64,000 bases of DNA, taken from assembly GCA_026692665.1 (NCBI GenBank), contig JAPLOF010000023.1, positions 62,001 to 126,000 of the forward strand, given 5' to 3'. Positions 1 to 8,448 of this stretch are shown here, in pieces. Under the pieces are notes generated by a model. That model searched no databases, was not told the origin of the DNA, and saw nothing but the letters and a program-made list of their open reading frames with translations. This DNA comes from Planctomycetota bacterium (GTDB taxonomy: Bacteria; Planctomycetota; UBA1135; GCA-002686595). The translations under genes were made by a program, and so were the position numbers. Each line of letters opens with the position of its first letter. The stretch's first letter is position 1.

Positions 1-1
1 C

Positions 2-415
2 AACGGAGCCGCGGGCCAGGGCTGCGCCAACTCGCTCGGGAACGGCGGAGTGCTGTCGGCCAGCGGAACCGCCGTGGTCGCGGCGGACACGCTCGTCCTG
101 GCCGGCTCGGGGATGCCGAACTCGTCGGCGCTCTACTTCCAGGGCACGATCCAGGACAACGGCGGGGCCGGCGTCGCGTTCGGAGACGGGCTGCGCTGCA
201 CGAGCGGGTCGATCATCCGACTCGGCACGAAGAGCAACGTCTCGGGGGCTTCGACCTACCCCGCACTCGGTGACCCGACCGTGTCGGTGCGCGGCCTGGT
301 GCCGGGCACGGGCGGGACGCGGAACTACCAGGCCTGGTACCGGAATGCCGCGAGCTTCTGCACGGCGTCGACGTTCAACCTGACGAACGCGGTGTCCGTG
401 GTCTGGACTCCGTGA
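2..415 (+). CDS. C-terminal end of a secreted hypothetical protein (5' truncated by window edge)
   Basis: Open from the first complete codon of the window to a TGA stop at 413-415, so only the last 137 residues are visible. The visible part begins with an N-G-x-x-x-G-x-C-A-N-S-L-G-x-G-G pattern and continues through A-D-T-L-V-L-A-G-S-G-M-P-N-S-S-A-L-Y-F-Q-G. I recognise this as a C-terminal beta-rich, glycine- and cysteine-poor domain that recurs in large secreted proteins of some planctomycetes; its function is not known. Two cysteines (in LRCTS and SFCTAS) may pair. No anchoring motif or transmembrane helix is seen at the C terminus. Which catalytic or binding module lies upstream cannot be told from this window. 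Codon use matches the neighbours. Confidence 0.75.
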   Translation, partial: NGAAGQGCANSLGNGGVLSASGTAVVAADTLVLAGSGMPNSSALYFQGTIQDNGGAGVAFGDGLRCTSGSIIRLGTKSNVSGASTYPALGDPTVSVRGLVPGTGGTRNYQAWYRNAASFCTASTFNLTNAVSVVWTP

Positions 416-500
416 CGTGGATGGACCTGTCAACCCCCGTTGACGGGTCCGTACGCTGACCCTGGTCCGAGGCTAGTCCGCTCTTCAAGCGGATGAAAAG

Positions 501-532
501 AAGGACGGCGGCCCAGGCGGGCCGCCGTCCTT
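501..532. terminator. Bidirectional intrinsic terminator
   Basis: A perfect 14-bp inverted repeat (501-514 and 519-532, starting AAGGACGG) encloses a 4-base loop. It has A-rich flank on the left (AAAAG) and T-rich flank on the right (TTGTTTC), so it can work for both strands. It lies between the convergent genes ending at 415 and 567. Confidence 0.85.
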
Positions 533-566
533 GTTTCTGGCCGGGAAGAGACCGGCCCGAGATCGA

Positions 567-1649
567 TCAACCGCGCTTCGCCAGCGCTTCCTCGTACTCC
601 TTGAGCGAGTCCGAGAGGCGCGGATCGAGAGCGACCGCCTTGCGCTGCGTCTCGACCGCCTTCGCCGGATCGCCCTTCGTGAACCAGGCGCGGGCCAGCG
701 TGTCGAGGATCGAGGGGTCCTTCTCCTTGGAGAGTTCCGCGGCGCGCAGCGCGATCTTCAACGCGAGGTCCGCGTCGCGCTTCTCGTACTTGGCGTCCGG
801 ATCGACCATCGTCCAGGCCAGGCCGTTGAGCAGTTCCGGCGAGTCCTTGCAGACGCCTTCGAACGCCTCCTTGGCCCACTTGTGCGCGCGGTCCATGTCC
901 TTCACCTCGTTGGCGAGGATCTGGAACTTGGCGATCGCGGCGCCGCCGAACTGGTCGGCATCGAGAGCGATCATGTCATCGCAGGCCTTGATCGCCGATT
1001 CCCAGTCCTTCGAGGCGGCGGCCTTGTTCAGGTCGTTCTGCAGCTTGAGGCCCTGCGCCTCCTGTTCCTTGGCCTTCTTGGCGCTGGCCGCGAGGGCCGC
1101 GAGGTCGTGCTTGCCCGCGACGACCGTCTCCAGGGTCGCGTCGATGCGCGCCGGGTGGCCGATGTAGGCGATCTTGCCGTTGGCGTCGACCAGGAAGCAG
1201 CACGGGATCCCGTTCTGCTGGGCCGCGCGCATGTACGCGTCGTTCGTCTTGCGCCCGTCGTCCCAGGCGACGGTGTAGGCCATCTTGTCGCCCTTGTCCT
1301 TGACCATCGCCTCGACCTTCTCGAGCGTATTGCCGCGCGAGTCCTCCGCGGTGACGCCGATGATCGTGAGGCCCTTGTCGGCGTACTTCTTCTGCATCTC
1401 GGACAGGTGCGGCATGCCCGCGATGCACGGCCCGCACCACGTGGCCCAGAACTCGACGATGTACGTCTTGCCCTTCTGGAAGCCGGTCACGGGCTCGCCC
1501 TTGACCCACTTGTTGATGGCGAGGGCGGGTGCCGCATCTCCGACGGAGAGCGTCGCGGGCTTCGTCTGCGCCGGCGTCTGGGCCAGTGCGGGCGGGGTGG
1601 GCAGCGCGGCAAAGAACGCTGCGCACACGAGAGCGGATCGGAGAAGCAT
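567..1649 (-). CDS. TlpA/ResA-like periplasmic thioredoxin with C-terminal helical (TPR-like) region
   Basis: Secreted thiol-disulfide oxidoreductase of the TlpA/AhpC-TSA superfamily, 360 aa. Residues 1-24 form a signal peptide ending ALAQ. A thioredoxin fold follows, about residues 34-165, with the active site W-C72-G-P-C75 after FWAT and the cis-proline region GIPCCFLVD. The last half, about 200-355, is alanine-rich helices resembling tetratricopeptide repeats (for example ILDTLARAWFTKGDPAKAVE). Such proteins keep cysteines reduced outside the cytoplasm or serve in cytochrome maturation; the substrate here is unknown. The gene is alone on its strand, converges on the preceding gene across a terminator and is the cysteine counterpart of the probable selenoprotein at 10537-11721. 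Confidence 0.88.
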   Translation of the reverse strand: MLLRSALVCAAFFAALPTPPALAQTPAQTKPATLSVGDAAPALAINKWVKGEPVTGFQKGKTYIVEFWATWCGPCIAGMPHLSEMQKKYADKGLTIIGVTAEDSRGNTLEKVEAMVKDKGDKMAYTVAWDDGRKTNDAYMRAAQQNGIPCCFLVDANGKIAYIGHPARIDATLETVVAGKHDLAALAASAKKAKEQEAQGLKLQNDLNKAAASKDWESAIKACDDMIALDADQFGGAAIAKFQILANEVKDMDRAHKWAKEAFEGVCKDSPELLNGLAWTMVDPDAKYEKRDADLALKIALRAAELSKEKDPSILDTLARAWFTKGDPAKAVETQRKAVALDPRLSDSLKEYEEALAKRG

Positions 1650-1778
1650 ATTTCCTCGGATGCAGTGTCGAGTCTGGATGGCACGGCCTGTGGCATGGCC
1701 CCGACCGGGGCCCGAGGGCCATGGAACAGCGCGGGTAGCGTAGCTCAGGTCGGCCCTGGGTGGGCCTACGTCAGGAGG

Positions 1779-2129
1779 CTATCGGCGGGACGGCCGCTCC
1801 TCGATCAGGTCGAGGAGGGCGGAGACGTTGCGGTGGGCCTCGATCGGGTGCCGCAGCGGCTGCTCGGATCGGACCTCGTACCGGTTCCGGCGCCCCTCAC
1901 GGGTAACACGCAGGTAATCCGCCGCCTCGAGTTCGCGCAGGATCCGCATGACCGCGCGTTCCGTGATCCCGACGGCGGCCGCGACATCCCGGACGCGAGT
2001 TCCCGGGTCGCGGGCCAGGCTGAGGAGGACGTGGGCGTGATTGGTCAGGAAGGTCCAGGAGGCCTTCGATAACGCGGGCTCCGCCTTCCGGGCGGGGCCA
2101 GGCCTGCGAGTCGTGGTGCGGGGCTTCAT
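1779..2129 (-). CDS. Winged-helix transcriptional regulator (MarR/ArsR-like)
   Basis: Small 116-aa DNA-binding protein. A basic N terminus (MKPRTTTRR) is followed by a winged helix-turn-helix at about residues 25-95: a helix HVLLSLARDPG, the HTH core VRDVAAAVGITERAVMRILRELEAA, and a wing with YLRVTREGRRNRYEV. The C-terminal part ending in LLDLIEERPSRR has the spacing of a short dimerisation helix. This architecture is common in small MarR-type repressors; the ligand and target genes cannot be read from the sequence. It is divergent from the isocitrate dehydrogenase gene with about 110 bp between them. That gap contains a TAGTAT -10-like box on this strand, so it may act on its own promoter or on the neighbour. 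Confidence 0.72.
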   Translation of the reverse strand: MKPRTTTRRPGPARKAEPALSKASWTFLTNHAHVLLSLARDPGTRVRDVAAAVGITERAVMRILRELEAADYLRVTREGRRNRYEVRSEQPLRHPIEAHRNVSALLDLIEERPSRR

Positions 2130-2238
2130 GGGGGCGGTTGCGAGGATCCAGCTCGCATGATACTAGTTACAGGTCATCTGTGTCATGTATCTACTGTCCG
2201 GATCTGCACAGCACCCTTCTACGACGGAGACCTCCCCC

Positions 2239-3699
2239 ATGATGTATCGCACCGACTCCTCCGGCTCCAAGCGCGTCACGCTCATCCCCGGTGACGGCAT
2301 CGGCCCCGAAGTCACCCAGGCGACGCGGCGCATCATCGATGCGTCGGGCGTGAAGATCGCCTGGGAAGTGCGCGAAGCAGGCGCGGCCGTCTTCCGGCGC
2401 GGCCAACCCTCGGGCGTGCCGCAGGAGACGATCGAGTCGATCCAGGAGACACTGGTCGCGCTGAAAGGTCCCCTCGAGACGCCGGTCGGCTTCGGGGAGA
2501 AGAGCGCGAACGTCACGTTGCGCAAGCTGTTCGAGACCTACGGCAACCTCCGCCCCGTCCGCGAACTCCCCGGAGTCCCGACACCGTACGCCGGCCGCGG
2601 AATCGACCTGATCGTCGTGCGCGAGAACGTCGAGGACCTCTATGCCGGCATCGAGCACATGCAGACGCCGGGGGTGGCCCAGTGCCTCAAGGTCATGTCT
2701 CGCAAGGGCTGCGAGAAGATCGTCCGCCTCGCCTTCGAAGTCGCGCGATCCGAGGGACGGCGGTCCGTCCACTGCGCGACCAAGGCCAACATCATGAAGC
2801 TGACCGAAGGGCTCATGAAGCGGACCTTCGAGGAGGTGTCCAAGGAGTACCCGGACATCGAAGCGAACCACATCATCATCGACAACTGCGCCCACCAGTT
2901 GGCACGTGCACCCGAGCAGTTCGAGGTCATCGTGACCAGCAACATGAACGGCGACATCCTCTCCGACCTGACTTCGGGGCTCACCGGGGGACTCGGGTTC
3001 GCGCCGGGAGCGAACATCGGCAACGAGGTCTCGATCTTCGAGGCCGTGCACGGCAGCGCGCCCAAGCACGCGGGGAAGGACAACGCGAACCCGACGGCGG
3101 TGCTCCTGTCCGGAGTCATGATGCTCCGGCACCTCGGCGAGGCGGCCGCCGCCGACAAGATCGAGCACGCGCTGCTCGCGACCCTCGAGGACGGGACCTA
3201 CACGCGCGACGTGTCGCAGATCGGCTGCGTCGGAACGTCGGCCTTCGCGGACGCCATCATCGCCCGGTTCGGTCGGAAGCCGAAGAAGAGCACGGTTCGG
3301 GACCGCCGCGCCCTGGTGCTGCCGGCACTCCGCGCGGACCGCGACTTCGTGCGGGCCAAGACGCGCCGCACGCTGGGCGCGGACGTGTTCGTCGAAGCCT
3401 CGGTGTCGGCGGACGAGGTGGGCAAGGCCCTCGACTCCGCGGTCGAGGGATCGCCGCTGCGCCTGAAGATGATCTCCAACCGCGGCACCAAGGTGTACGC
3501 GAGCGCGGGCGCGCTGCCCGACTGCGTCGATTGCTGGCGCTGCCGGTTCGTGGCTCGCGACGCGACGGCGCACGTCGACGACAAGCTCGTCCAGGACCTC
3601 CTCTCCCGGGTGGCGTCGCGGTTCCCGTGGATGCACGTCGAGAAGCTGATGGAGTTCGACGGCGTCGCGGGATTCACCAAGGCGCAGGGCGAGGACTGA
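2239..3699 (+). CDS. icd: Isocitrate dehydrogenase, long form with C-terminal domain
   Basis: Oxidative decarboxylation of isocitrate to 2-oxoglutarate in the TCA cycle; cytoplasmic. The 486-aa product starts with the beta-decarboxylating dehydrogenase signature VTLIPGDGIGPEV. It has the substrate-binding stretch around NVTLRKLFETYGNLRPVR, RENVEDLYAGIE, and the metal/cofactor region NMNGDILSDLTSGLTGGLG with EAVHGSAPKHAGK. The lysine after SAP resembles NADP-linked long-form enzymes such as the Thermus type, so cofactor preference is likely but not proven NADP. About 130 residues after the core match the extra C-terminal domain of that long class (SPLRLKMISNRGTKVY, then cysteine-rich CVDCWRCRF). 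I chose ATG 2239 because GGAGA lies 9 bases before it; an upstream in-frame ATG at 2185 has no such site. Confidence 0.93.
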   Translation: MMYRTDSSGSKRVTLIPGDGIGPEVTQATRRIIDASGVKIAWEVREAGAAVFRRGQPSGVPQETIESIQETLVALKGPLETPVGFGEKSANVTLRKLFETYGNLRPVRELPGVPTPYAGRGIDLIVVRENVEDLYAGIEHMQTPGVAQCLKVMSRKGCEKIVRLAFEVARSEGRRSVHCATKANIMKLTEGLMKRTFEEVSKEYPDIEANHIIIDNCAHQLARAPEQFEVIVTSNMNGDILSDLTSGLTGGLGFAPGANIGNEVSIFEAVHGSAPKHAGKDNANPTAVLLSGVMMLRHLGEAAAADKIEHALLATLEDGTYTRDVSQIGCVGTSAFADAIIARFGRKPKKSTVRDRRALVLPALRADRDFVRAKTRRTLGADVFVEASVSADEVGKALDSAVEGSPLRLKMISNRGTKVYASAGALPDCVDCWRCRFVARDATAHVDDKLVQDLLSRVASRFPWMHVEKLMEFDGVAGFTKAQGED

Positions 3700-3715
3700 G
3701 CTCCGAGGCGTCCGA

Positions 3716-3838
3716 AACTGACCCAGTTCGCTGGCCTTTCGTGGGGTCCGGGAGGAGCCCCCCCACGGCTGGGGTGCGGTCACCGCAGGACACCGCGCTC
3801 TCGGGGGGCCAGCGTGACATCCACGCAACTGGGTCAGT
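3716..3838. repeat. Foldback (long inverted-repeat) element 1 between convergent genes
   Basis: Left arm 3717-3736 (ACTGACCCAGTT then CGCTGGCC) is matched by the reverse complement of 3807-3838. The right arm is split by 12 extra bases, so the two blocks of 12 and 8 bp pair perfectly around a bulge. The interior holds more pairing (GTGGGG with CCCCCAC, GCGG with CCGC). It fills the gap between the ends of icd and the OPT gene and may serve as a two-way terminator. It resembles a REP/MITE-like palindromic element. Confidence 0.7.
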
Positions 3839-3844
3839 CTCCCC

Positions 3845-5704
3845 TCAGGCTGCCTGATCGATACGTCGCGTCGAGCGGTAGACGAGAGCTCCCGCGACCA
3901 CGAGCAGTCCGACCGCCAGGACGACCTCGAGCGTGCCGAACGCCGCGGCTGCCGCCTTCGGGCCCTCGCGCAGCAACTCGCGACCGGCCACGAGGACTCC
4001 CGCGAGCCCTTCCCCCGCCACGAAGCCCGACGCGCACAGGATCCCCGACTCGACGTCGAGCTTCTCCTTCGGCCGCGCCTCGCACCAGCGCCGCACGACG
4101 CCGCCCAGGAACACCGCGGCCATGGTCGAAAGCGGCAGGTAGATCCCCAGCGCGAAGGGCAGCGCGGGCAGTCCGGCGAGGACGCCGACGAGCGACAGCG
4201 AGCCCCCCATCAGGAGCAGGTCCCAGGGCAGTTGCGCGCCGAGCACCGCTTCCACCATGGTCTTCATGAGGCGCGCTTGCGGCGCCGCGAGGCCGCCCTC
4301 GCCGAACCCCGGCGAGTGCCCGAGCGCGACGACCACTCCGGCGACGACCCAACACGCGACGCCCGCGGCGAGCAGCTGACCGTACTGCTGCAGGTAGGGC
4401 GTGCCCTTCACGAGCCAGCCCGTCTTCAGGTCCTGCGAGATGTCGCCGGCCTTGCTCGCTGCGACGCACACGACCGTGCCGACGGTCAGGACGGCCGCTT
4501 GCGCGGCCAGGCCCTTCCAACCCAGCGCCAGGAAGATGCCCGCCGTGCCGGCCAGGGTGATCAGGGCCATCGCGCTGGTCGGGTTCGACGACACGCCGAT
4601 GACGCCCACGAGCCGCGACGAGACCGGCACGAACAGGAAACCGAACAGCGCGACGCCGAGCGCGGCGACGATGCGCGCGCCGAGGCTCAATTCCCCGGCG
4701 AAGATGCCCGGAACGAGGATCAGCGCCAGCACGAGCGCCGCGATGCCCGCCATCAGGAAGGCCGGCGAGACGTCGCGGTCCGTGCGCTCCCCGCTGCCCC
4801 CGCCGCTGCCCGCGCGCACGCCGCGGATCACGGCCGAGAGCGACGCGGCCATCGTCGGCGCGGTGCGCACGATCGTGACGAGACCCGCCGCGGCGACGGC
4901 CCCGGCGCCGACGTAGAGCAGGAAACGGTCCTTGATCGCGCTCGTGGTGAGCGTCTTGACGCCGACGGCGGCCGCGTCGAGGAGGCCTGCCTCGTGCGCC
5001 TTGGTGACCAGCGGGTACAGGACCACCGAGGAGATCAGCGATCCCGCCACCATGACCGCCGCCGCGCGGAAACCGACGATGAAGCCGACGGCCAGGAGCG
5101 CCGGCGCGATCTTGAGCGCGAGGGTGCCGTTCGGCAGGAAGCCCGGCTTCCAGGCCACTTCCTCGGGCAGGAGGCGGAACGCACTGAGCGCCAGCTTGAT
5201 CGACGCGCCCACGGCCAGGCCGACGAAGATCCACTTCCCCGCCGACGCGCTGCGCTGCGTCGCGTGCAGGACTTCGGCGCACGCACGGCCCTCCGGGTAC
5301 GGCAGCTCGGCGTCGCCTTGCACGATCAGGAGGCGCCGCAGCGGGACCATCGCGAGGATGCCCAGCACGCCGCCCGCGAGCGCGAGCAGCGCGACCTGCC
5401 ACACGGGCGGCGCGAAACCCCACAGGAACAACGCCGGAATCGTGAAGATCGTGCCGGACGCGAGCGAGCTCGACGCGCTGCCGATCGTCTGCGCCATGTT
5501 CGCCTCGAGCAGCGTGCCGCCGCGCGCGAAGAGCTTGAACGTGGCCGCCGAGAGGACCGCGATCGGAATCGACGTCGAGACGGTGAGACCCGCCGTCAGA
5601 CCCAGGTACGCGTTCGCCGCTCCGAAGAGGCAGCCGAAGAGGAGGCCGCACAGGACGGCCTTGAGGGTCCACTCGGCCAAGCCGGTCTCGACGCGCTCGC
5701 TCAT
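3845..5704 (-). CDS. OPT-family oligopeptide/metal-chelate transporter
   Basis: Polytopic inner-membrane protein of 619 aa with about 14-16 hydrophobic segments. The N-terminal pattern TLKAVLCGLLFGCLFGAANA-YLGLTAGLTVSTSIPIAVL is the hallmark start of the oligopeptide transporter (OPT/YSL) family, and the motif NPTSAMALITLAGTAG near residue 375 also fits. Family members import oligopeptides or metal-peptide complexes by proton coupling; the substrate here is not determinable. The stop lies 6 bp from foldback element 1. A TAGCAT box sits 9 bp before the ATG with no ribosome-binding site, suggesting a leaderless message. Confidence 0.87.
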   Translation of the reverse strand: MSERVETGLAEWTLKAVLCGLLFGCLFGAANAYLGLTAGLTVSTSIPIAVLSAATFKLFARGGTLLEANMAQTIGSASSSLASGTIFTIPALFLWGFAPPVWQVALLALAGGVLGILAMVPLRRLLIVQGDAELPYPEGRACAEVLHATQRSASAGKWIFVGLAVGASIKLALSAFRLLPEEVAWKPGFLPNGTLALKIAPALLAVGFIVGFRAAAVMVAGSLISSVVLYPLVTKAHEAGLLDAAAVGVKTLTTSAIKDRFLLYVGAGAVAAAGLVTIVRTAPTMAASLSAVIRGVRAGSGGGSGERTDRDVSPAFLMAGIAALVLALILVPGIFAGELSLGARIVAALGVALFGFLFVPVSSRLVGVIGVSSNPTSAMALITLAGTAGIFLALGWKGLAAQAAVLTVGTVVCVAASKAGDISQDLKTGWLVKGTPYLQQYGQLLAAGVACWVVAGVVVALGHSPGFGEGGLAAPQARLMKTMVEAVLGAQLPWDLLLMGGSLSLVGVLAGLPALPFALGIYLPLSTMAAVFLGGVVRRWCEARPKEKLDVESGILCASGFVAGEGLAGVLVAGRELLREGPKAAAAAFGTLEVVLAVGLLVVAGALVYRSTRRIDQAA

Positions 5705-5713
5705 GGTGCGGGG

Positions 5714-5719
5714 ATGCTA
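5714..5719 (-). promoter_or_regulatory. -10-like box TAGCAT of the OPT gene
   Basis: TAGCAT on the minus strand ends 9 bases before the ATG at 5704. No Shine-Dalgarno sequence lies between, so transcription probably begins at or next to the start codon. No clear -35 hexamer is seen. Confidence 0.5.
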
Positions 5720-5805
5720 CGGCGCCGGGACGCGCGATCCAGCGCGCGGCCCGGGCGGAAACTCGTGGAGGACCAACAGCGGCCGGATGCGGGCCGCGCG
5801 GGCGA

Positions 5806-6570
5806 TCAGGCCGGGAATCCGACGCCGCCCGCGATCCGTCCGTCCGGAGCCAGCTCGAACACGTTCGTCCCGCGCATCGCCGCCTTGCCGTCGGGTCCTT
5901 TGGCCTGCCAGTCGACGAGCACGCAGCCCTGCACGTGACGCGGCTCCCCGGAGCGCTCGATGCGGACGCCGGGCATGTGCCGCTTCGCCGCGGTGATGTG
6001 CGCCAGGAGTTCGTCGCGCGTGGACACGACCGCCCATGCATCGCGGAACTTGACGCCGTCCGCCGTGGCCGGCGTGAGCAGACGGGATCGCTCGGCCGGA
6101 TCGTCGCTCGACCACGCGGCGAACCAGGCATCGACCCGGTCGCCGAGAGCGGCGTGCTGCTCGCGCGCGACGAGGCCAGCCAGGACGGCGAGTTGGTAGC
6201 CCCAACCGGCGACGTGCCCGTCGCGCGAGGCGGAGTCGGGGAACTCGTGGCGCAGCGCGAGCGCCGTGCCGTCGGGCCGGTCGGCGAGCCGGAACAGGAC
6301 GCGCGATCCGCCCCACGCGGGCTTCTTGCCCGGATCGCGGAAGCCGTAGGTGAACACGACGCGTTCCCCGGGGACGAGCTCGAGCAGTTCGCCGCCGACT
6401 TCGACCCCGTTGACGAAGCGGATGAGCACCCCGCCGCCGACCCGGGGCTCGATCGTCGATCCCGCGCCCCACCAGGCGGCGAAGCGCGCGGGGTCCGAGA
6501 GGTATCCGTAGACGACGCCGCGCGTCGCGCGCAGCAGGACTTCGCGATCGATCACCATGCTCGTGGCCAT
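5806..6570 (-). CDS. SRPBCC (AHSA1-like) domain fused to SnoaL-like domain
   Basis: Protein of 254 aa with two small-ligand-binding folds in tandem. Residues 1-130 match the START/SRPBCC AHSA1 group: VLLRATRGVVYGYLSDPARFAAWWG, then a beta-rich sheet with GGELLELVPGERVVFTYGF and a C-terminal helix. Residues 140-254 look like a SnoaL/NTF2 cone fold: VDAWFAAWSSDDPAERSRLLTP, GVKFRDAW, and a final V-E-L-A-P-D-G-R-I strand pattern. Both folds bind hydrophobic ligands or act as cyclases/isomerases; no catalytic residues can be assigned. The fusion is uncommon but seen in other bacteria. It has its own leaderless-type promoter and is not in an obvious operon. Confidence 0.75.
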   Translation of the reverse strand: MATSMVIDREVLLRATRGVVYGYLSDPARFAAWWGAGSTIEPRVGGGVLIRFVNGVEVGGELLELVPGERVVFTYGFRDPGKKPAWGGSRVLFRLADRPDGTALALRHEFPDSASRDGHVAGWGYQLAVLAGLVAREQHAALGDRVDAWFAAWSSDDPAERSRLLTPATADGVKFRDAWAVVSTRDELLAHITAAKRHMPGVRIERSGEPRHVQGCVLVDWQAKGPDGKAAMRGTNVFELAPDGRIAGGVGFPA

Positions 6571-6579
6571 GCAGCCGCG

Positions 6580-6585
6580 AGCCTA
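6580..6585 (-). promoter_or_regulatory. -10-like box TAGGCT of the SRPBCC/SnoaL gene
   Basis: TAGGCT ends 9 bases before the ATG at 6570; no ribosome-binding site intervenes, which suggests a leaderless mRNA. Confidence 0.42.
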
Positions 6586-6610
6586 ATCGGAAGCCGAGAG
6601 AAGGTCGACG

Positions 6611-8365
6611 TCAGAGCTCGACGAGTGCTTCGACTCCGGCCTCGATGCGGACCCGACGATCGGCCTGGCCCTGCACGCGCACGAGCCAGTCCCCCGGAGG
6701 GATCAGCGCGACCTCGTCGATGCCGGATACCAGCGTCGTGATGCCGTAGACGTCAGCGCCGGGAGTCGTCACGCGCGCGTCGAGGAGCCGCGGACCACCG
6801 CGATGGCGCAGGCGCAGCGAGCCGGCCGGCGCGAGCTGCAGCGTGACCGCCGCACGGGCGTCGGCTCCGACCTGGACGGCGACCGCAGCGGCGCGCCCAT
6901 CGGGCGTGACCGCCGAGACCATGAGTGCGGCGACCGGTGCTTCGAGTACCGTTTCGGTCACCTCGACACCGCGCCAAGTGACGCCCAGGGTCGCGCTCGC
7001 GCCGATGCGGATCTGCGCTGCGGCCGGCGCGCCGCTCCCGTCGACGATCCGCACGTGCACAGGCGCAGTGGGAGGCAGGCGCAGCTCCGCGGGCTCGCCG
7101 CGCCGGATCGAACCGACGACGGCGCCGATGGGCGGCGAGATCCCCTCCTCCGCGACGACCACAGCGACGTCCGCGATCGACGGGTGCGTGGTTCGAAGCA
7201 GCCCCGACTCGCCGCGCGGCACACCGCTCAGCTCGAACGCTCCGGCCTCGTCCGTGCGTGCGCCGTGGCCCCATGCGTCGGGCGCAAACGATGATGCGAA
7301 CCAGACCCACGCCCCCGCGATCGGCCTTCCGTTGCTGTCGCGGACCGAGCCGCGGATCGTGCGCGCGGGGACCGCCTGCGTCAGGATCGTCAGGGTCGAC
7401 CCGCCGTTCACGTGCAGCGTCGGTACCTTCGCCGTCCACCCGCCTCCGACCGTCAGGCTGTAGTCGCCCGCTTCGAGCTCGGGCCACGAGGACCGGCCGT
7501 CGACTTCGTTCGAGACCACGGGCTCCGGCGCAGCGCCGCTTCGGCGACCGACCCGCTCGAGCCGCACGGTCGCGCCGACGGCGGGATCGCCGCGCGTGTC
7601 GCGCACGTCGACCTGCACGGAGCCCGTTCCGCCGATGCGCAACGGCTCGGTCGGAGTCCAGCGGATCCGCCGCGTCTCGCCCGCGGCGAGCACGAGCTCC
7701 TCCTCCAGCGCGCCGACGTGGACGCCGTCGCATGTGAACTCGACCTCGATCGGCGCGCCAGCCGGCATGTGGTCCAGCTGGAACAGTCGTTCCGCCGCCG
7801 TCGACCGCGCCGTGCGGCGCGTGTCGCCGCTCGTGACGCCCAGCCAGGCCGGGAACGACGAGGCGTACAGCGGTGCGCTGGCCCGCGCCTCGAAGACGCG
7901 ATCGAGCCAGCGCTGGTCGATCGGGAGCGCACCGACGTCCATCTCGATCTCGAGCCGCGCCGCGCGCGGCAGCGTGAACACGAGCTCGTGCGCGGCGTCG
8001 GCGTGCCCCGCGAGCAGCCCGCACGCGCCCGGGCTGCGCGTCTCGGCCTCGACGACGATCCACGGATCGAGCGACGTGTCGTAGGGAATCGCGAAGCGCC
8101 CCGCATCGTCCGTCGTCGCGCTCGGGAACGGCGGCGGCTCGACGATCTCGTGCCGCGGCGTGCCGTCGCTGCGCGAGCGGTGGATCGCGCCGCGGTTCCA
8201 GCGCACCTCCGCGCGCGCGTGCGCGACCGGCGCGCCATCCTCGGCCTGGACGACGCGGCCGTGGAACGTCGAGGTCCCCGCCGGGGCAGGGGTCGGGATG
8301 GACGGTCCCGGGACCGAAGGGGCCGGAGAGGACTGCGACAGGGCGAGCAGGCAGGCGAACCACAT
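6611..8365 (-). CDS. Secreted carboxypeptidase-regulatory-like (CarboxypepD_reg) domain protein
   Basis: 584-aa exported protein. Residues 1-18 form a short signal (MWFACLLALSQSSPA), followed by a proline/serine linker. Several beta-sandwich repeats follow with the pattern VRDTRGDPAVGATVRL and SVRDSNGRPIAGAWVWF, typical of carboxypeptidase-regulatory-like or Cna-B-like folds; copies start near residues 33, 253 and 340. Such modules are structural or adhesive and occur in cell-surface proteins. No enzymatic domain is visible. It is divergent from the phosphoesterase gene at 8449 with only about 80 bp between starts, so the two promoters lie back to back. Confidence 0.68.
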   Translation of the reverse strand: MWFACLLALSQSSPAPSVPGPSIPTPAPAGTSTFHGRVVQAEDGAPVAHARAEVRWNRGAIHRSRSDGTPRHEIVEPPPFPSATTDDAGRFAIPYDTSLDPWIVVEAETRSPGACGLLAGHADAAHELVFTLPRAARLEIEMDVGALPIDQRWLDRVFEARASAPLYASSFPAWLGVTSGDTRRTARSTAAERLFQLDHMPAGAPIEVEFTCDGVHVGALEEELVLAAGETRRIRWTPTEPLRIGGTGSVQVDVRDTRGDPAVGATVRLERVGRRSGAAPEPVVSNEVDGRSSWPELEAGDYSLTVGGGWTAKVPTLHVNGGSTLTILTQAVPARTIRGSVRDSNGRPIAGAWVWFASSFAPDAWGHGARTDEAGAFELSGVPRGESGLLRTTHPSIADVAVVVAEEGISPPIGAVVGSIRRGEPAELRLPPTAPVHVRIVDGSGAPAAAQIRIGASATLGVTWRGVEVTETVLEAPVAALMVSAVTPDGRAAAVAVQVGADARAAVTLQLAPAGSLRLRHRGGPRLLDARVTTPGADVYGITTLVSGIDEVALIPPGDWLVRVQGQADRRVRIEAGVEALVEL

Positions 8366-8372
8366 GGTCCAG

Positions 8373-8378
8373 AGGCTA
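8373..8378 (-). promoter_or_regulatory. -10-like box TAGCCT of the carboxypeptidase-regulatory-like gene
   Basis: TAGCCT ends 7 bases before the ATG at 8365, with no Shine-Dalgarno sequence; leaderless-type arrangement. Confidence 0.45.
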
Positions 8379-8448
8379 CCCCCGGACGCGGGGTCGGTTG
8401 CACGCGGACGCCGATCCCGCCTTCACAACGAGCGCGTACGCTCTCGGC

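Noticed and set aside
567..1649. Second selenocysteine site in the TlpA-like gene
   Set aside because: This paralogue reads W-C-G-P-C with ordinary cysteine codons (TGC) and no in-frame TGA.
430..2072. Long open frames on both strands around the TlpA-like and regulator genes
   Set aside because: They mirror the high-GC coding frames of the real genes, are arginine/alanine-rich and lack family signatures; treated as shadow frames.
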